Shown here one piece after another: positions 24,287-36,870 of a stretch of 64,000 nucleotides of DNA (positions are counted from its first letter, which is position 1; each line of letters starts with the position of its first letter). The notes under the pieces were generated by a model that was not told the origin of the DNA, searched no databases, and saw only the letters and a program-made list of their open reading frames with translations. Made by a program: the position numbers and the translations under genes. This DNA comes from Hymenolepis diminuta (lineage: Eukaryota; Platyhelminthes; Cestoda; Cyclophyllidea; Hymenolepididae), in assembly GCA_900708905.1 (NCBI GenBank), contig CAADRB010000002.1, positions 5,403,390 to 5,467,389 on the forward strand, read 5' to 3'.

Positions 24287-27200
24287 GCAAAAGGGAATTG
24301 GTAAGTCTTGCATCCCCCTAGAATTTGAAGGTTATACATCTTCTGAACGATTCGTAAATGAGCACATTATTATAAGGTAAAACTTACAAAACTGAAATTC
24401 AGATTTTTTCAGATAACAAGAAACTCCTAAAGGCCGAAACATTCTACTTCCTATAAAAATAAGGTTGCTCCTGTAAACATCGAAATTCCTTAACTTCTTA
24501 AAATAAAACAACAATACGTTCAGAAGCTTATGGAAAATTGACGCAAGAGTGACAGGTGGCTAATGTTCCGTTTTTATGTTCACCAACAGATGTTTTCTGC
24601 GAATAATTGTGCGAAATTTCATTGCAGCACTAGAACATAAAAAAACTTCCTTTCCAATTGGTCGGGATTTTGAGAGCTTATGAAGTAAAGGAAAGTAAAC
24701 AGGCAACCTTCAACTAAGAAAAATTGATAGGTTGATGTTAATTTAGAAGCAGTTTGATTGTTAGTTGCTTATTGAATGATAATTTTGTTTTTACATGTTT
24801 TTTTAGCAAAAAAGATATGAGTATTGTTTACCAGTCTCGATGATTTAATAATTAACGAATTTTTATAAATATTTTTCGTCTTAGTGTTTTTTCACACATT
24901 TATTAAGGACAGAAAATCTGCTTTTCTTCGTGGGGATTTATCTAAGTACAGAGTACACTAAAGCAGTCCACATGAATGAAAGGAAGGGAATCGAGAAGAA
25001 GCAGAAACTAGTCACAAAATCAAGGTTCATACAGAATTTCCCTTTTACTTAACGTGTATATTTATATTCACTTTTAATATCTCCTTTTCTTGGTGAATTC
25101 ATATTCGCAGCTTCCAGAGATACCTAACCATTCGATTAAATTGGATAGGGTTCCAGATACAATTTTCTTCTTGGAAGAGAGCGAATAAAACAAATTTCAA
25201 GGCTGCAAAGTTTTCGGTTTGCTTTGAAATAACCAATTCCCCGAGTTTGTCTCTAGGTAGCTCACCATTCTTAACGATATGTGTAGCATATCGCTACTGA
25301 CAGTTTAAAAGTTATTTGGGGCAAACTTGTTTTCACTTTGGTGGTATTTTGATCTTCATACATCTACAATATAAAAACGACATATTCCTAATATAAGCCT
25401 TTACCCAGCTAATTAAGTGTCTAGGAACACGTGTGTTCTGTCCTATCTCTTTCACAATCCAAGTCAACTGTATTCTAATTATATCTAGTAGGCGGATAAG
25501 ATCGGCGACACTTGGCTGCCTAGCATTTTAACAATATTGAAGAGTTTTGCTTTAAAAGTTTCTAATAACCAGGACACTAACCAGGATGATTTAACGAATC
25601 TAAATTTGCATTTATAAAAAATAGATCATTAATTTATCCATAGTCGTTTATGGAGGCACAGACAAGGGAACTATTCTCAAAGTGACCTGAGTGCAAATAA
25701 CTGGACATTATCGGATTTTTGTCAATAGATGTGTTTTTGTGTTCTAAGTCACTGCATTTTACAAGAGGGATATTAAACCAATTTCATAAATAGCGAAAAG
25801 GATCATTAACAGTTCAAACTGAACTTCCATTGTTCAAGTCCTTATAAATTCATTCAATTACCAAAATTATTCGTGACTAAACTGCCAAGCAGAAAAATAG
25901 ACCTTAAACAACGATCGAATTTTGTTTTAGAGCTCTGTTTCAGCGATGGTAATTATGCAATCTATTACCATGTCCTGATTCGTAACACCTCTAATAAATG
26001 AATTTAGTGGTGATTCAAAATTAACTACTATTAAATATGAATATACTAAATTATGTTGTGTATCTTACGCATAAGGCTCGTAACTATTCGAAATAACTAT
26101 GATCAACAGTTAGACAAGGCAAGTGTTTGTACTTTAATATTATCATTTTAGGTTTGTGTGAACTGAAAAATTTTAAATAAATTAGGTCGTGGAAGATCAG
26201 GCCTCTTTTCGACTTGTGAAAAATGACATGAATATCAATCATCATAAACTTTAACAGCCGGTCAAAAGGCGTTGGAAGTTCCGGGTAGAAATTATATCAG
26301 TAAACGTGGGGAAAAATTATGGAATTCGAATATGAAACGGGAAGCAGCAAAGTGCCCATTAAGTGAATACTCTATAACTTGAACCCAAAAAATAAAGGAA
26401 GAATCTCCTCCTGTGTATTACCGTTCGTAAATTTATTTTTAAAACTGTTGATTCGATGGCAATTAAAGAAAGCTTATAGCTCTATATATATATATTAGAA
26501 GAATGATACCACTTACATCTAAAAAGGAGTGGAGTAATGAATCAGAATAAACTGAGATTTAGACAGCGGTGTAAATTAATTCGGTCTTATTCTGTTCGGA
26601 AAGTTTATGGTAATGTCTGTAATATCCGGGCTCTCAGTGTGGGATCACATGATAAACTCGCTTTGAGGCACAGCAAATTGAGTATAACTAACCTCTTCCT
26701 GTCCTCAAATGTGTCCAATTTGTCAATCTAATTCGTCGTAACTAGGACACCTTAAAACTACATAGACTAGACCAGACGTGATCTCTCTGAGATCCTCTGG
26801 GATTTCTAATGTGGTTCCCAATACGTTACAGTGTATCACTGTACATCAAACAAATTTTGACACAGCACATTTATTTCTCATTATAGTTATCATCATCCGT
26901 AATTCCATACATATTTTTCGCCACAATTACTCCGATTGAATACACCCAGCCATTTCTTACCCTAACTTTCCTATTGTTTTATTTTATTCCACTGAATGCA
27001 TACATATATACGCCAATTCCAAAGCTAATAGTTTTTGCATTTCATAACAATAAATAACAATAAGTAATGTCCATTTCCAATCATTTATTATCTAGAATAG
27101 GCAGCATGGAATTCTTAAAATGACGCCATTTTATGAGCAACCATATTGTTTTTTGTAAGATTTAGGATTCTTTGTAAAAAACACGGCGCCATTTTAAATT

Positions 27201-27391
27201 TCCAGACCATCAGAAAATGGACTCAAGGTATTTAAATATTATCTGAGGATTAAAAAATAATTTTTAAAACTTAAATGCAGTTGTGTCTATTAAAGGGAGG
27301 GTATGGATAACAAGTCTGGTTACATAAGGATTTAAAAAACGTGGCCCAGGAAGAGAGTTAATTTTCTCAAAATAATAAGTTCACTTAGTTA

Positions 27392-27640
27392 ATGGTCGTA
27401 CACGGATTGATCTATAGAAAGGAGAGCTTTCGAATTTTGGTAAATTGGAAAAGAGCTCCGCCAAGCTTCTCAATTATTCTATTTGTGTTTCGACGGACTT
27501 TTCCATCTATAAAATGTAATGTTCAGCTCTTAGGATTATGTTTACAGGTTTATTTTTTCTTCATTTCGTTGAGAAATCTTGAATGGAGAATACCTGTATG
27601 AAAGTGTACATCTGGCAATCGTAAAAACTAAGAGTGGTCG
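27392..27640 (+). repeat. Interspersed repeat A, copy 2
   Basis: Contains GAAAGGAGAGCTTTCG, then a TTTGTGTTTCGACGG block, then TTCGTTGAGAAATCTTGAAT and GTACATCTGGCAATCGTAAA. A 69-codon open frame here overlaps the repeat and is not considered a gene. Confidence 0.5.
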
Positions 27641-28739
27641 GCACTATCACTGATCTCATATTTAAAAGGTTGCTCATTTGTTTTCAAAATTTAATATTTT
27701 TATGACAGTTATTTGTACGCAATGTCATAAATCGTCATAATTTTGAGTTTTTGAGGATATTTAAGAAATGTTATCAATTTTTATGATTTTATTAAAAGAT
27801 AAAGGATTTTATTGCAATCTCTGCCATATGTTTCAGGAGAGGTTTACTGCATCCAATACATAAACCGGAAAGGTCGTTCAAAGGGAAATCGATGGCTTAA
27901 ATAATGAACTGGATTGAGTAATATTAAACATATTTTGGCATTTATTTAATTTCATAGTTTATAAAAATTTTGAAGAAGAGGCTTTACTTAAAGTGGTAGT
28001 TTTGTGAGTCGGGTACTTAAAACGGTTGAAGGGAAAAATCTTAAAATACAATACCTGATTTTCATTTTAAAATGCTTTAAGGAGTAAATGTTTGGAAAAA
28101 AACATAAAACGAAACAAAACGTTTAAAGGAAACTGAGCTCATTTTTATTAAACTATAGAGAGCTGTGACATATTCAAATCCACTTAGGTGCTATCCCCCT
28201 GCTATCATGACCGTTCGGTGAAAAATATGCGTGAAAAGGTCGAATCCACAAGCATATTTAATCAACCGCTCATTAAGTCTAGATCTCAAGAAAATGAAGT
28301 TACCCTTTAAAACGCTAGACAAATCAACTAATTTTATTTTTGAAGCACAAAGCAATAAATTATCCATTCTTCTGAACCTGTTTCACGACGCTACTTGTAA
28401 TTTTTGTCTTGGTGTGTTTTGTAATAATAATTCCCAAGTTGAACGCTCATCATGGGTAGAGTAGCATTATAGAGCCTTTGTAAGGGGAGACACGACTTCT
28501 GTTTGTCATAGTGGCATCAAAAATATTCCAAATAAATAAAACTAAGTTTCCTTCTGTAAGTTTGACGCAAAAATATGTTTTTAGGGATTGTATAATTTCC
28601 ATTGAACAAAATGAGGGTGCACTTAACAGGAATCCTTTGAATCCACATATCCAAATAATCTTTTGTTTTCTGCTTTTCGTAATAATGATAAAAAGTTCAT
28701 TTATTTAAAGATCGTAAAATTAGGCAAACTGGACACTAG

Positions 28740-28980
28740 AATGCCTAGCTTTTAGTTCTATTACACTGAAAGGAGCGCTCTGTGGATCTTTATGATTTCT
28801 TTTCTGCATTTCGACTTTCTTTTCCTATTATAACATGTAGCGTTTAATTAAGCTAAGTATGCTAGTGAAAAGAAATTCCTGCATTTCATTAAGCTGCCTT
28901 GAATTTGGGATAAATATATGACGGTACACATCCGGCAGCGTAAAAAATGAGAAGAGTAATTGCAGGACTGATTTCCTCTT
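28740..28980 (+). repeat. Interspersed repeat A, copy 3
   Basis: Contains GAAAGGAGCGCTCTGTGG, TTCTGCATTTCGACTTTC, then GTACACATCCGGCAGCGTAA, collinear with copy 2 only about 1.1 kb away. Confidence 0.5.
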
Positions 28981-29689
28981 TACATGCCTAGATATATGAA
29001 AATCTGTTGTAAAACTGACATTGTCTCCTCTTTTGCATTATGTAACATCTGGAAGTTTATTAAGTCATATTAACTTCATCGTTTGTAACTCATAGCATAA
29101 CTGACGCAATTATTACTCTTGTTCTTACACTCCCAAGAATCGAGGCCAATCTAAAAAGCTGGATTCTAAGTTCAAATTTCGATGGCGTAGGTCTCGCAAC
29201 TACAATTTAAGATAGTAGAAGAGAACTCTTCAGCGTTACTAATACATGGAATGGAACTTTTATAAGTCTTACTCATCACTTTACAAAGCACTGGACACTG
29301 GTTATCCAATAAAGATCGTAGGAAGCTAAAAATTGATAGTTAGGACATAAGATACGAAACCTATTGTTCCGTTTCCAATCAGGAATTCAGATTATTTCAT
29401 CATTGGGACGGATGTGAATAGAAGCGTTGCTTATAATTTGCTTTCAGAGTATACCTAAAGATACTATGCTGTGATGCGAAAGAGAGATTTATAAAGACCG
29501 TTAAGGCAAGATTAAATTAATTTTATATTCTGATCAAAGACTATGTAAAGTTAATTAGGATGCATAAAGTTTTATTTTTTGGCGTTTTACAGTTTATAAC
29601 TTTATGCGTTTTTGTGAAATTTGATTTCTGGTTGATTTTGAATATATTTTATCATTGAATATATAAACAGGAAAAGTAGAGAACTTGTG

Positions 29690-30414
29690 ATAAGAAAAGC
29701 TAATTAGGATATCAGGACCTATTTTCTTACATACGCCTTATCGTCGATTTCTTCCGATGGGTTGGTCTTTTTAATACTTCTTTGGTAATAGTTCACCAAA
29801 AACAGACCTTTTGACAATCGTTGTTTCATTTACCTAGCAAATATTACCGCTCAGGATGTTCCTCTTTTAGCATCAGGAGAATGCAAGTTTCGACACTTCT
29901 GAGCTATCCAAATCGCTCCATTTTTTTGTGTTTTGGCGGTCACCGACTGTTCATGAGATTCTGTTATTTCAAATAATTTTCTTTCTTATTGAAGCTTTCT
30001 ACTTTTCCATTCTTCATATCAAGCCATTCGTATTCTTTATCATCGTCACTATTACAACCATTCTCTAATATTTGATTTTTCTCGTTATTGTGGCAAGTCG
30101 TACTAAGCATTTTTTTGCTTTGAAATTCTTCTGCAATTGTTTACCAACATACGTATTTACAATAGTAGAAGTGTATCACATAAAGCAGATTTCATTATAT
30201 CTTCATCACAAATAATGAAGAATACAGCTAATACCATCACTAGAATCACAAAGGCGTCATTGGGGTAAATAAATTTGTTCTCGAAGTTTCTCATGATGAG
30301 CAAATGGATTAGGTTGCGGCTGGTATACTGCTCTAAATGATCCGCATAGAATAAAAGTCCACCAAAATAAAACCTAAATATTAAGTAAAGACTGTAAGCA
30401 AATAAATGCCACAT
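29690..30414 (-). pseudogene. Unrecognised coding-like stretch, broken
   Basis: On the minus strand, protein-like sequence continues for about 700 bases but changes frame. First comes an 85-codon frame (30414-30157) with two hydrophobic segments and RNFENKFIYPNDAFVILVMV. Next is a hydrophilic stretch with NEKNQILENGCNSDDDKEYE (near 30.1-29.95 kb). After a one-step frameshift comes FEITESHEQSVTAKTQKNGA (near 29.97-29.86 kb), then after two stops in the same frame YYQRSIKKTNPSEEIDDK (near 29.8-29.7 kb). Balanced acidic and polar residues are unlike the translations of random AT-rich DNA around it. I do not recognise a family. It may be a decayed host gene, a decayed mobile-element protein, or exons with very small introns. 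Confidence 0.3.
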
Positions 30415-30620
30415 AAGGTCATTTTGTCTTCTAAGGATTTGGAAAAAATATGATTTAAAGTAACAAGGTTTACTCTCCTTGATTAAAAATTCGATTAATT
30501 GGCTCTGGAAACGTGGACTTGCATTTCCTTTAATCCAGGAGATTAATCAGGAAAGTTAAATTATGGAATGGGAAATACTCATTTAGTACTTATTATGCAG
30601 ATAGAGTTGTTAGAAAACTG
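30405..30620 (+). repeat. Interspersed repeat B, copy 1
   Basis: Shares AAGGTCATTTTGTCTTCTAAG, CTCTCCTTGATTAAAAATTCGA and GGAATGGGAAATACTC with the copy near 46.1 kb in the same order. Unknown family. Confidence 0.4.
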
Positions 30621-33600
30621 AAATAATTAAGGGACAGTGTAAGAATCCAGCTATGAATGTTGGAAAACGGGGGAGTATTGTCAGTTGATCATGTGAGTGA
30701 TATGATTTTGCTGATTAATAGCGGTTTTGACAGTCGTCAAACTTTCTACGAAACATTAACTCAGACCCTAAAAACACCTAATCATAAACAACGCCATAAA
30801 CACTAATCGGAAAAAATTCCTAAATACGAAGTATGAATAAGTTTTCACTCGTGCTACAACAATTGCGTAAAGTTGACTGATTATTAAATATTAATACGAA
30901 ATAACTAATAGAATTTTTGAAAATTCATGAAGAAGGGATAGTGTTATTTATTTCGAACTGGAATCCGTAAATAGAGTTTTGTTTTTAACCCATTTAGTTA
31001 AAATAAAAGTTTTGTTTGTAATATCAGTAATTTGAGAATTTTCATTAATTTTCTAATATCTGGTTTCAGTAGTTAGAGCTGTAAGTAAACAGCATACTGT
31101 TGAATGTTTAGTACTAAGCAACAAGTAACTTGAAGGAATTACGAAAAAAGTTCAAAACTAAATTTATTTTCGTACTTGAAATTAGAGTAAATTATTAACT
31201 ATAAATACAAATTAAAATGCATCCGTCAAGTTTAATATACTTTATCATTTTATCTCCAGTAACTCAGGTTTCCCAAAATAAAGTCTTCTGACAAATACAT
31301 TTACGCATTACCAACAAATAAATATATATCACAATAGAAATTTGTAGTTGTATTTTGAAGCACGTCATTTAAAAATATAATAACAAATATATTTTCATTT
31401 GGGCAAAATACGATTTCGATTATTTGACTTATAACCCATTTCCAAAAATATTTATACAATCAAAATGTTAGCAGAATATTAGCTTATACAATCTCTTATT
31501 ATATTTCATCGGAATATAATTAACAAAATTTTATTGCGATACTTTATTGCCCTGTGATCTGTAGTTACCAACGGATTGAAAACAGTTTCCCAGCAAAGCA
31601 AAATATTTTTGTTGAAATTAATTTATTATAAAATGAAAAGAAATGAATATAAGCTTACTTGCTTTATATCTATAATCTCTTTTATCAGAACAAGCGTTTT
31701 GATATTTTTGTTTATTGGAGCAAATTTTGTGTGCGTTTGTGCCATCAAACATTATCTCCTCGAGCCATCTGTCTCCCAAGTACCATGCATCAAAACACCC
31801 CAGTTAATGTTTAATCCAATTTCCACATCCCAGTTAACATTAATGCTTCCCGAGAAATAGTAAAATTGAAATAAAATTTCTCTATCCAAGTCGCATTTAC
31901 GATTCAAACTATTCTATTTCGTAGACTGATTCGAAAATTTTGATCATACATGCGTTTTAAACGTGTTGGCTTTCCGTGAAATCGCCAATTAATGACGATT
32001 TTAGAATTAATTTTTTATTTGAAGATTCTCTTGCCGACATACTGAGTTCTTTTTACTTGAGCTACTCCGATTTTAGAATGCTGACAAACCTGATGCTGTT
32101 AGGTTTCTTGACAGTTAGTTTAAAATAGATGAATCAACATAACTGTACATTCAGAGATGAATTAGCCTTCAGCAGTGAATCAAATAGAATGACGTTTGTC
32201 ACAATGAATCTTATTATTTTACTTGTCTCTTCCGCAATTTACTTTACCGAGTTTGGATTTTAAAATAGATGAAATAACTTCAATTTTATATTTGTGCAGG
32301 CGTATAAATTTAATGAATAATTGAGTAAATCTTTTACGGACTTTATCTCCGTTCGAATGAACTTCATCAATGCTTTTATGGAGATCCTAGTACAATTTGT
32401 CCTAACGGTTTCATAATTTAAAACTTTATAACAGAAATATAATTAATTTAGTGGAAAAGTCTTTTACTGACGCCTAATACTGCTGCAATAACTGAGTGCG
32501 CATTAATTCCAAGTCAAACGAGTTTGAAAATATTATTATACCTTGAGTAAACTTTAATAAGCTCATATTTTGTTATGGCTTTGACATTCCTATCAGCCTG
32601 TTATGATTGTAAGAGGATGAGAGTGCATCATCTATCTCTCTGTTTTAATCAAACGGTCATCGAACTCTAAATATCGTTGGGACAACCTCACCAGAAACTC
32701 AGAGACCAAGTCATGAAAATGAGATAATTAGAATATTTTGGATATTAGATAATATGCACTCATTACGGTGGTGGACACTGAAATAAATTAAGACTTTAAA
32801 ATCCAGACTTCTTTATACACTCCTACTCAGTCAGGGAGTACAGAACACTTTGAGCGTTCAGATGCTATCTCGAGATTAAAACTCCTAAAAGTATTCTGTG
32901 TTGTCATGTGCAATAACTTCTGGGATCCCTTACAATCATTTTTTTCTTCACCTTTTTGCATTTTTATAGAGTTAGAAATAATGAATAGATCATACTAGAT
33001 AAGATTAAAGTAACTCTGAATAATAAATTATCCTTATTTACATTTGACGAGTTATATTTATTTGCAAAATTGTATCAAGGCTTGGTTCAGCCATTTGTTA
33101 TTTGTCTATAAAGCAATGACGCACAATCTATCTCTCTGATCTGGAGCATTTATATGCATATCTTTTCTCGTTTAAGCGCTTTTTAATTTGTACTGTATTT
33201 TTATCACCCTTGTTGTGGCAAACAAAACCATATTTCATTGAGAGAAGGCAACTAAAATTAAGAAAATGTACATAACTCATTAAAATTTTAAAGTGGGTTG
33301 GATCAAAAACATAATCGGAGTAAAACGGAGTATTAAATGGTCTTACTGTATTTGATTTGCATATTACGGTTCAGAAGTATTTGCCTAACGATTATTTTAG
33401 TGTTCAACAATCCAAATTTCGTGATTCCTCCGATTTGCTTACTAAACTATGTTCCACGATGTCCGATACTTATTGACCAAAGTTTTTAACTGATTAACTC
33501 ATTCTTCCTTCCAAAAACAGATGACGGGATGACACTGATGATTTTAAAATGTGACAATTTATCAAGGTTTACTCAGGGTGAATCCGAATGACCCATAAGT

Positions 33601-35020
33601 TAATTTTGCAATTTTACCTATAAATAATTGATTGGTATTTCTCATAAATCCACTTTTGCTTCTTCACCTCACATTCTTCGGCTGTGGTTCAACATTGACA
33701 ATTGTGTTTACTTACTTATCCCAGCCTAAATTCGCTTAAGCTAATTGCAAAATGTCACCACATTCCGTTTTGAGACCCTTAATAAAATACATGTTACATT
33801 ATACCACCCATCATCGCAAACCAGCAGCATGAACACTGCCTACTAAAAAATACCCGGCTATTCTTATTTTCCTCTACAATTTGCCGAGCTTTTCTGTTTC
33901 CTTTTTTCTTTTACCTTGCGGTCATGAAAAAGTCTAGATTCATTTATCAAACTGTGCATCAGCCTGCAGGCTAATTCACGTTCTATTTATGGGACCAACT
34001 GTGGAATAATAGATGACGTTCTGATTGATATTCTATTAGCCTCTTGGTGAATGTTATTTCTGATGGAATAATAAAACCCAGTCATGTGTTTGCCATTAAA
34101 CGAACTTAAATCATTATTTTCGCATAATTAGTAACTAGTTAGATAAAAATATGCGTATACAAGCTTAGTTCTTAAAACCGACATACGAAAAGGATAAAAA
34201 ATGTTTTCAGTTTTATCTAATTAATATAAGATTAACATATTTTTCTTGCAGACTAATTCGGAATCGCAAAAATAAAGCTTCATGAAGAAAAGGTTCGCAC
34301 TGAGTGGACTTGAAAAATCTCATAGTAAGCTTACGTCTTTGAGTTAGCATTCAGTGATGAAAACTGTAAGAAAGTTCTATCCGATTGTGTAACTTTTGTC
34401 TAAAGTGTAACCAGAGAGTTCATCACCATTAAACAACCAGAGCAAAATAATTATACCTACTCTCAGTTCCAAAGACATCCATGCCAAAGCGATGAATTCA
34501 ACATTGTTAATTGTGTTGGACTGCTTGCAGAAAAAAATTTAATATGCACAAATATTGGATAAATATCTTACCATATTACGTTAATGTTTGAAATCATGCA
34601 AAAGATCCGAATGATTAATGGTGATTTATAGGTTAAGTGATTGATTGTAAGAACATATTATACATTATTTTTATAATAATTATAAAATTAATACTAAGAA
34701 TTATGTGAGTAGACGAGGCATTCAAATATCTCTATTTGTTTACCGACCAGAACATTTTCTTTATTATAACATACCTGGTAAAGCATCTCTTTACTCGTAA
34801 GTATACCTTTATTCTGCTGATTTAGCTAAAAAACTTACATTCCTACATCCAATCAGTCTTTTCCAAGTGGATCCAAATCTATTTCCCCTTATGAACTCCA
34901 TCCGATAGGAAAAAGCTTAGTAGTAGAAATCTACTGCGTGGTTCATTTTTAACAATAACGATTTAAACTTGACAAACACCATGTGCATTTCAGAAATGAA
35001 TCATGTTATCCGATTTCTTT
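30621..35020. other. Region without a recognised gene
   Basis: AT-rich. A 94-codon open frame at 31576-31860 (plus) has hydrophobic stretches but no splice or family support. Nothing else was recognised. Confidence 0.4.
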
Positions 35021-35029
35021 AAAAGTAAA

Positions 35030-35365
35030 CTAGGTACGCACGTATCTCCCGTACAGCACAGAAGAACTATGGATAGATTGAAAAGGAAGCACTGGACATT
35101 ATAGATGCAGTAAAAAAATTTCATAGGTTGTGGTGAATATTTAGCCCAAGAAAATAAGTTCCGGTGCATTCTGCAAGTCATCTTCAACGGTGGGTACTCA
35201 TGTTAATGGGTTATGACTACGATATCAGAAAGCGGAGAATTTTGCCCAACCTAATGGTCTATCCTATCTCATCGATAATCAGTACGCGCAAAACGCTGAA
35301 ACAATGGTTGCATTCATGTTGGTCGAAAGAGATGCTCAGCACGTACTGGCGGAGTTGACTTAAAA
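35030..35365 (+). pseudogene. Relic RNase H domain of the Ty3/gypsy element
   Basis: Would degrade RNA of the RNA-DNA hybrid in reverse transcription. The stretch between the VKKFHR block and the HSASHLQRW block is too short: the internal segment that normally carries the TDH motif is deleted. In-frame stops (one inside the first block) confirm it is dead. Confidence 0.7.
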
Positions 35366-36350
35366 CACTCTGGTATCAGCAAAGGACATACGAAAAGAAA
35401 CGAAGAAAGATGCGATTCTACAACAAGCGTTAAAGTTTATCCAATCCAATTGGCCTTTATTCTTACCAAAAGGCGGTCTACATGAGCTTTACCATTGAGA
35501 TTTAATAATGGCAGTCGAATCTTGCTTAGTGTTTTGGGTAAAGTTATTGGCCTTACCCTTAGAAATAAGGCTTAACAACAGTTTAATTCAAGCCATTTTG
35601 GAATAAGCCGGATGAAATCCATAGCCAGACATGAACAAGAACATCGAATATCTTGTGCGCTAGTGCAGCGAATGCCAGCTAGCTACATAGAGCCCGATTC
35701 GCCAAGATCGCATGCTATGGCCACAAGCGGAAATCCCATGGATCTGGTTACATGTCGGTTTCGAGTGCACAGTAAGTGGTATTACATATTTAGTTGTTGT
35801 TTATTCAGAAGTATCTCTACTACTCTTGACGATTAGCGGCTTAACAATCGGATTGAATTTTTTCAACACACGGATTGCCGAAGACTCTAGTTTTGGATAA
35901 CAGGCCCAGTTTACGTCAGCCAATTTTAAGGAGTTTTGCGAGCGAACCCCTTCGTACCACTCCCAGTCAAACGGAAAGTCAAAAAGATTCGTCAAAATGC
36001 CAAAGAGAGGTTTACAGAAAGCAGAAAAAGAGAGGACTATAGAGGTGGTACTGCAGATTTTCTTGTTGGGATACAGATCAACTTCGTAGCCTACGTTAGG
36101 ACAAAAATCCCCGGTTGAACTGTTAATAGATGGAAAAGTAAGAACGGTGCACGAAGCGATAGGAAAAGGCACAGTTAGTCAGTTGTTAACACACGAGTTT
36201 ATGTTTGTGATTATCGAACTGGTCGCCAGTTGCCAGATGCGGTTATCACAAACCGCCATGGGAGCATGATTTACGATGTTGAGGTCGGTAAGAATACGTG
36301 GATCCGCCACTGTAATAAACCCCGACGAAGACTGACCGGACTCACTATTA
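35366..36350 (+). pseudogene. Relic integrase of the Ty3/gypsy element
   Basis: Would insert the element DNA into the genome. The N-terminal zinc-finger region is present as fragments (SHFGISRMKSIA, near 35.6 kb, then an out-of-frame CSECQL, near 35.67 kb). In the core, the first catalytic Asp appears as Gly (LHVGF), the second lies in a shifted frame (LDNRP), and the Glu position reads Lys (NGKSKRF). The chromatin-side end GSMIYDVEVGKNTWIRHCN is well preserved at 36.26-36.32 kb. Confidence 0.75.
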
Positions 36351-36673
36351 ATAAACGTTATCTTTCTCTGCATTTTTTGATTAATGAGTTTAATTCTGTT
36401 CATGTTTTTTCACCCAGATTTCAGATTACAGATCAGGTTATGGTTCCCTCGCGTGCAGTTCAAATAAGGATAAAACCTTCTCGTATCCAGATTGATCCAT
36501 CCTCGAAGACCTACGGGTAACTTGCCTACGATGGGAGATGCTTGATGAAATAATAATTATTTTCTATTATTTTCTCTATAAAAAATGTGATTTTCTTCCT
36601 CATTTCTCCTTTGGTGAAAGACACTTTGTAATTATGCCTATTTGTTTAAGCCTCACTGATTGAGATTGAGTTT

Positions 36674-36870
36674 TGTTAGTACACGCGTGTATACCACAAC
36701 GTGCCTCGTGTTCTTCTCATGTGTTAAGTTGCTCTATCACTGAGCTCCCCAGATTGGTTTGCTCTTCGAGATTACTACCAAGATTTCTGTTCTGCTATTT
36801 CCGTTTTATTTCAGGTTCCATTAGGCCTAGTCTTATTACAAAGAAAAGTAGACATTGCAGAAAAATGGAA
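36674..36870 (+). repeat. Possible remnant of the Ty3/gypsy 3' LTR
   Basis: About 140 bases after the pol relic, sequence starting TGTTAGTACACGCG is GC-richer than its surroundings and in the position expected for a 3' LTR, after a short untranslated stretch. No second LTR is present to prove it. Confidence 0.2.

Larger units (their letters stand above)
24301..29690. other. Region without a recognised gene
   Basis: AT-rich, with only short open frames that look random. It contains two copies of interspersed repeat A (27.39 and 28.74 kb) and a short TA microsatellite at about 26.48 kb. Confidence 0.4.
35030..36535 (+). mobile_element. Ty3/gypsy LTR retrotransposon relic (pol 3' part)
   Basis: A decayed pol region in the order RNase H, integrase, GPY/F end, all on the plus strand but spread over three frames with stops and deletions. 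Recognisable blocks are IEKEALDIIDAVKKFHRL (near 35.08-35.13 kb), HSASHLQRWVLMLMGYDYDI (35.17-35.23 kb), a shifted equivalent of the NADGLSRL-type end (AQPNGLSYL, 35.24 kb), PQAEIPWIWLHV (35.72-35.76 kb), ANFKEFC (35.92 kb), HSQSNG (35.96 kb) and DYRTGRQL/GSMIYDVEVG (36.2-36.3 kb). Gag, protease and most of the reverse transcriptase are missing to the left. No intact LTR was confirmed. This block order is diagnostic of Ty3/gypsy elements; the clade was not determined. Confidence 0.85.

Noticed and set aside
31576..31860. 94-codon hydrophobic plus-strand frame as a membrane protein
   Set aside because: Hydrophobic frames are common in AT-rich DNA; no family motif. The opposite strand also reads partly protein-like, so it may be an unidentified repeat.
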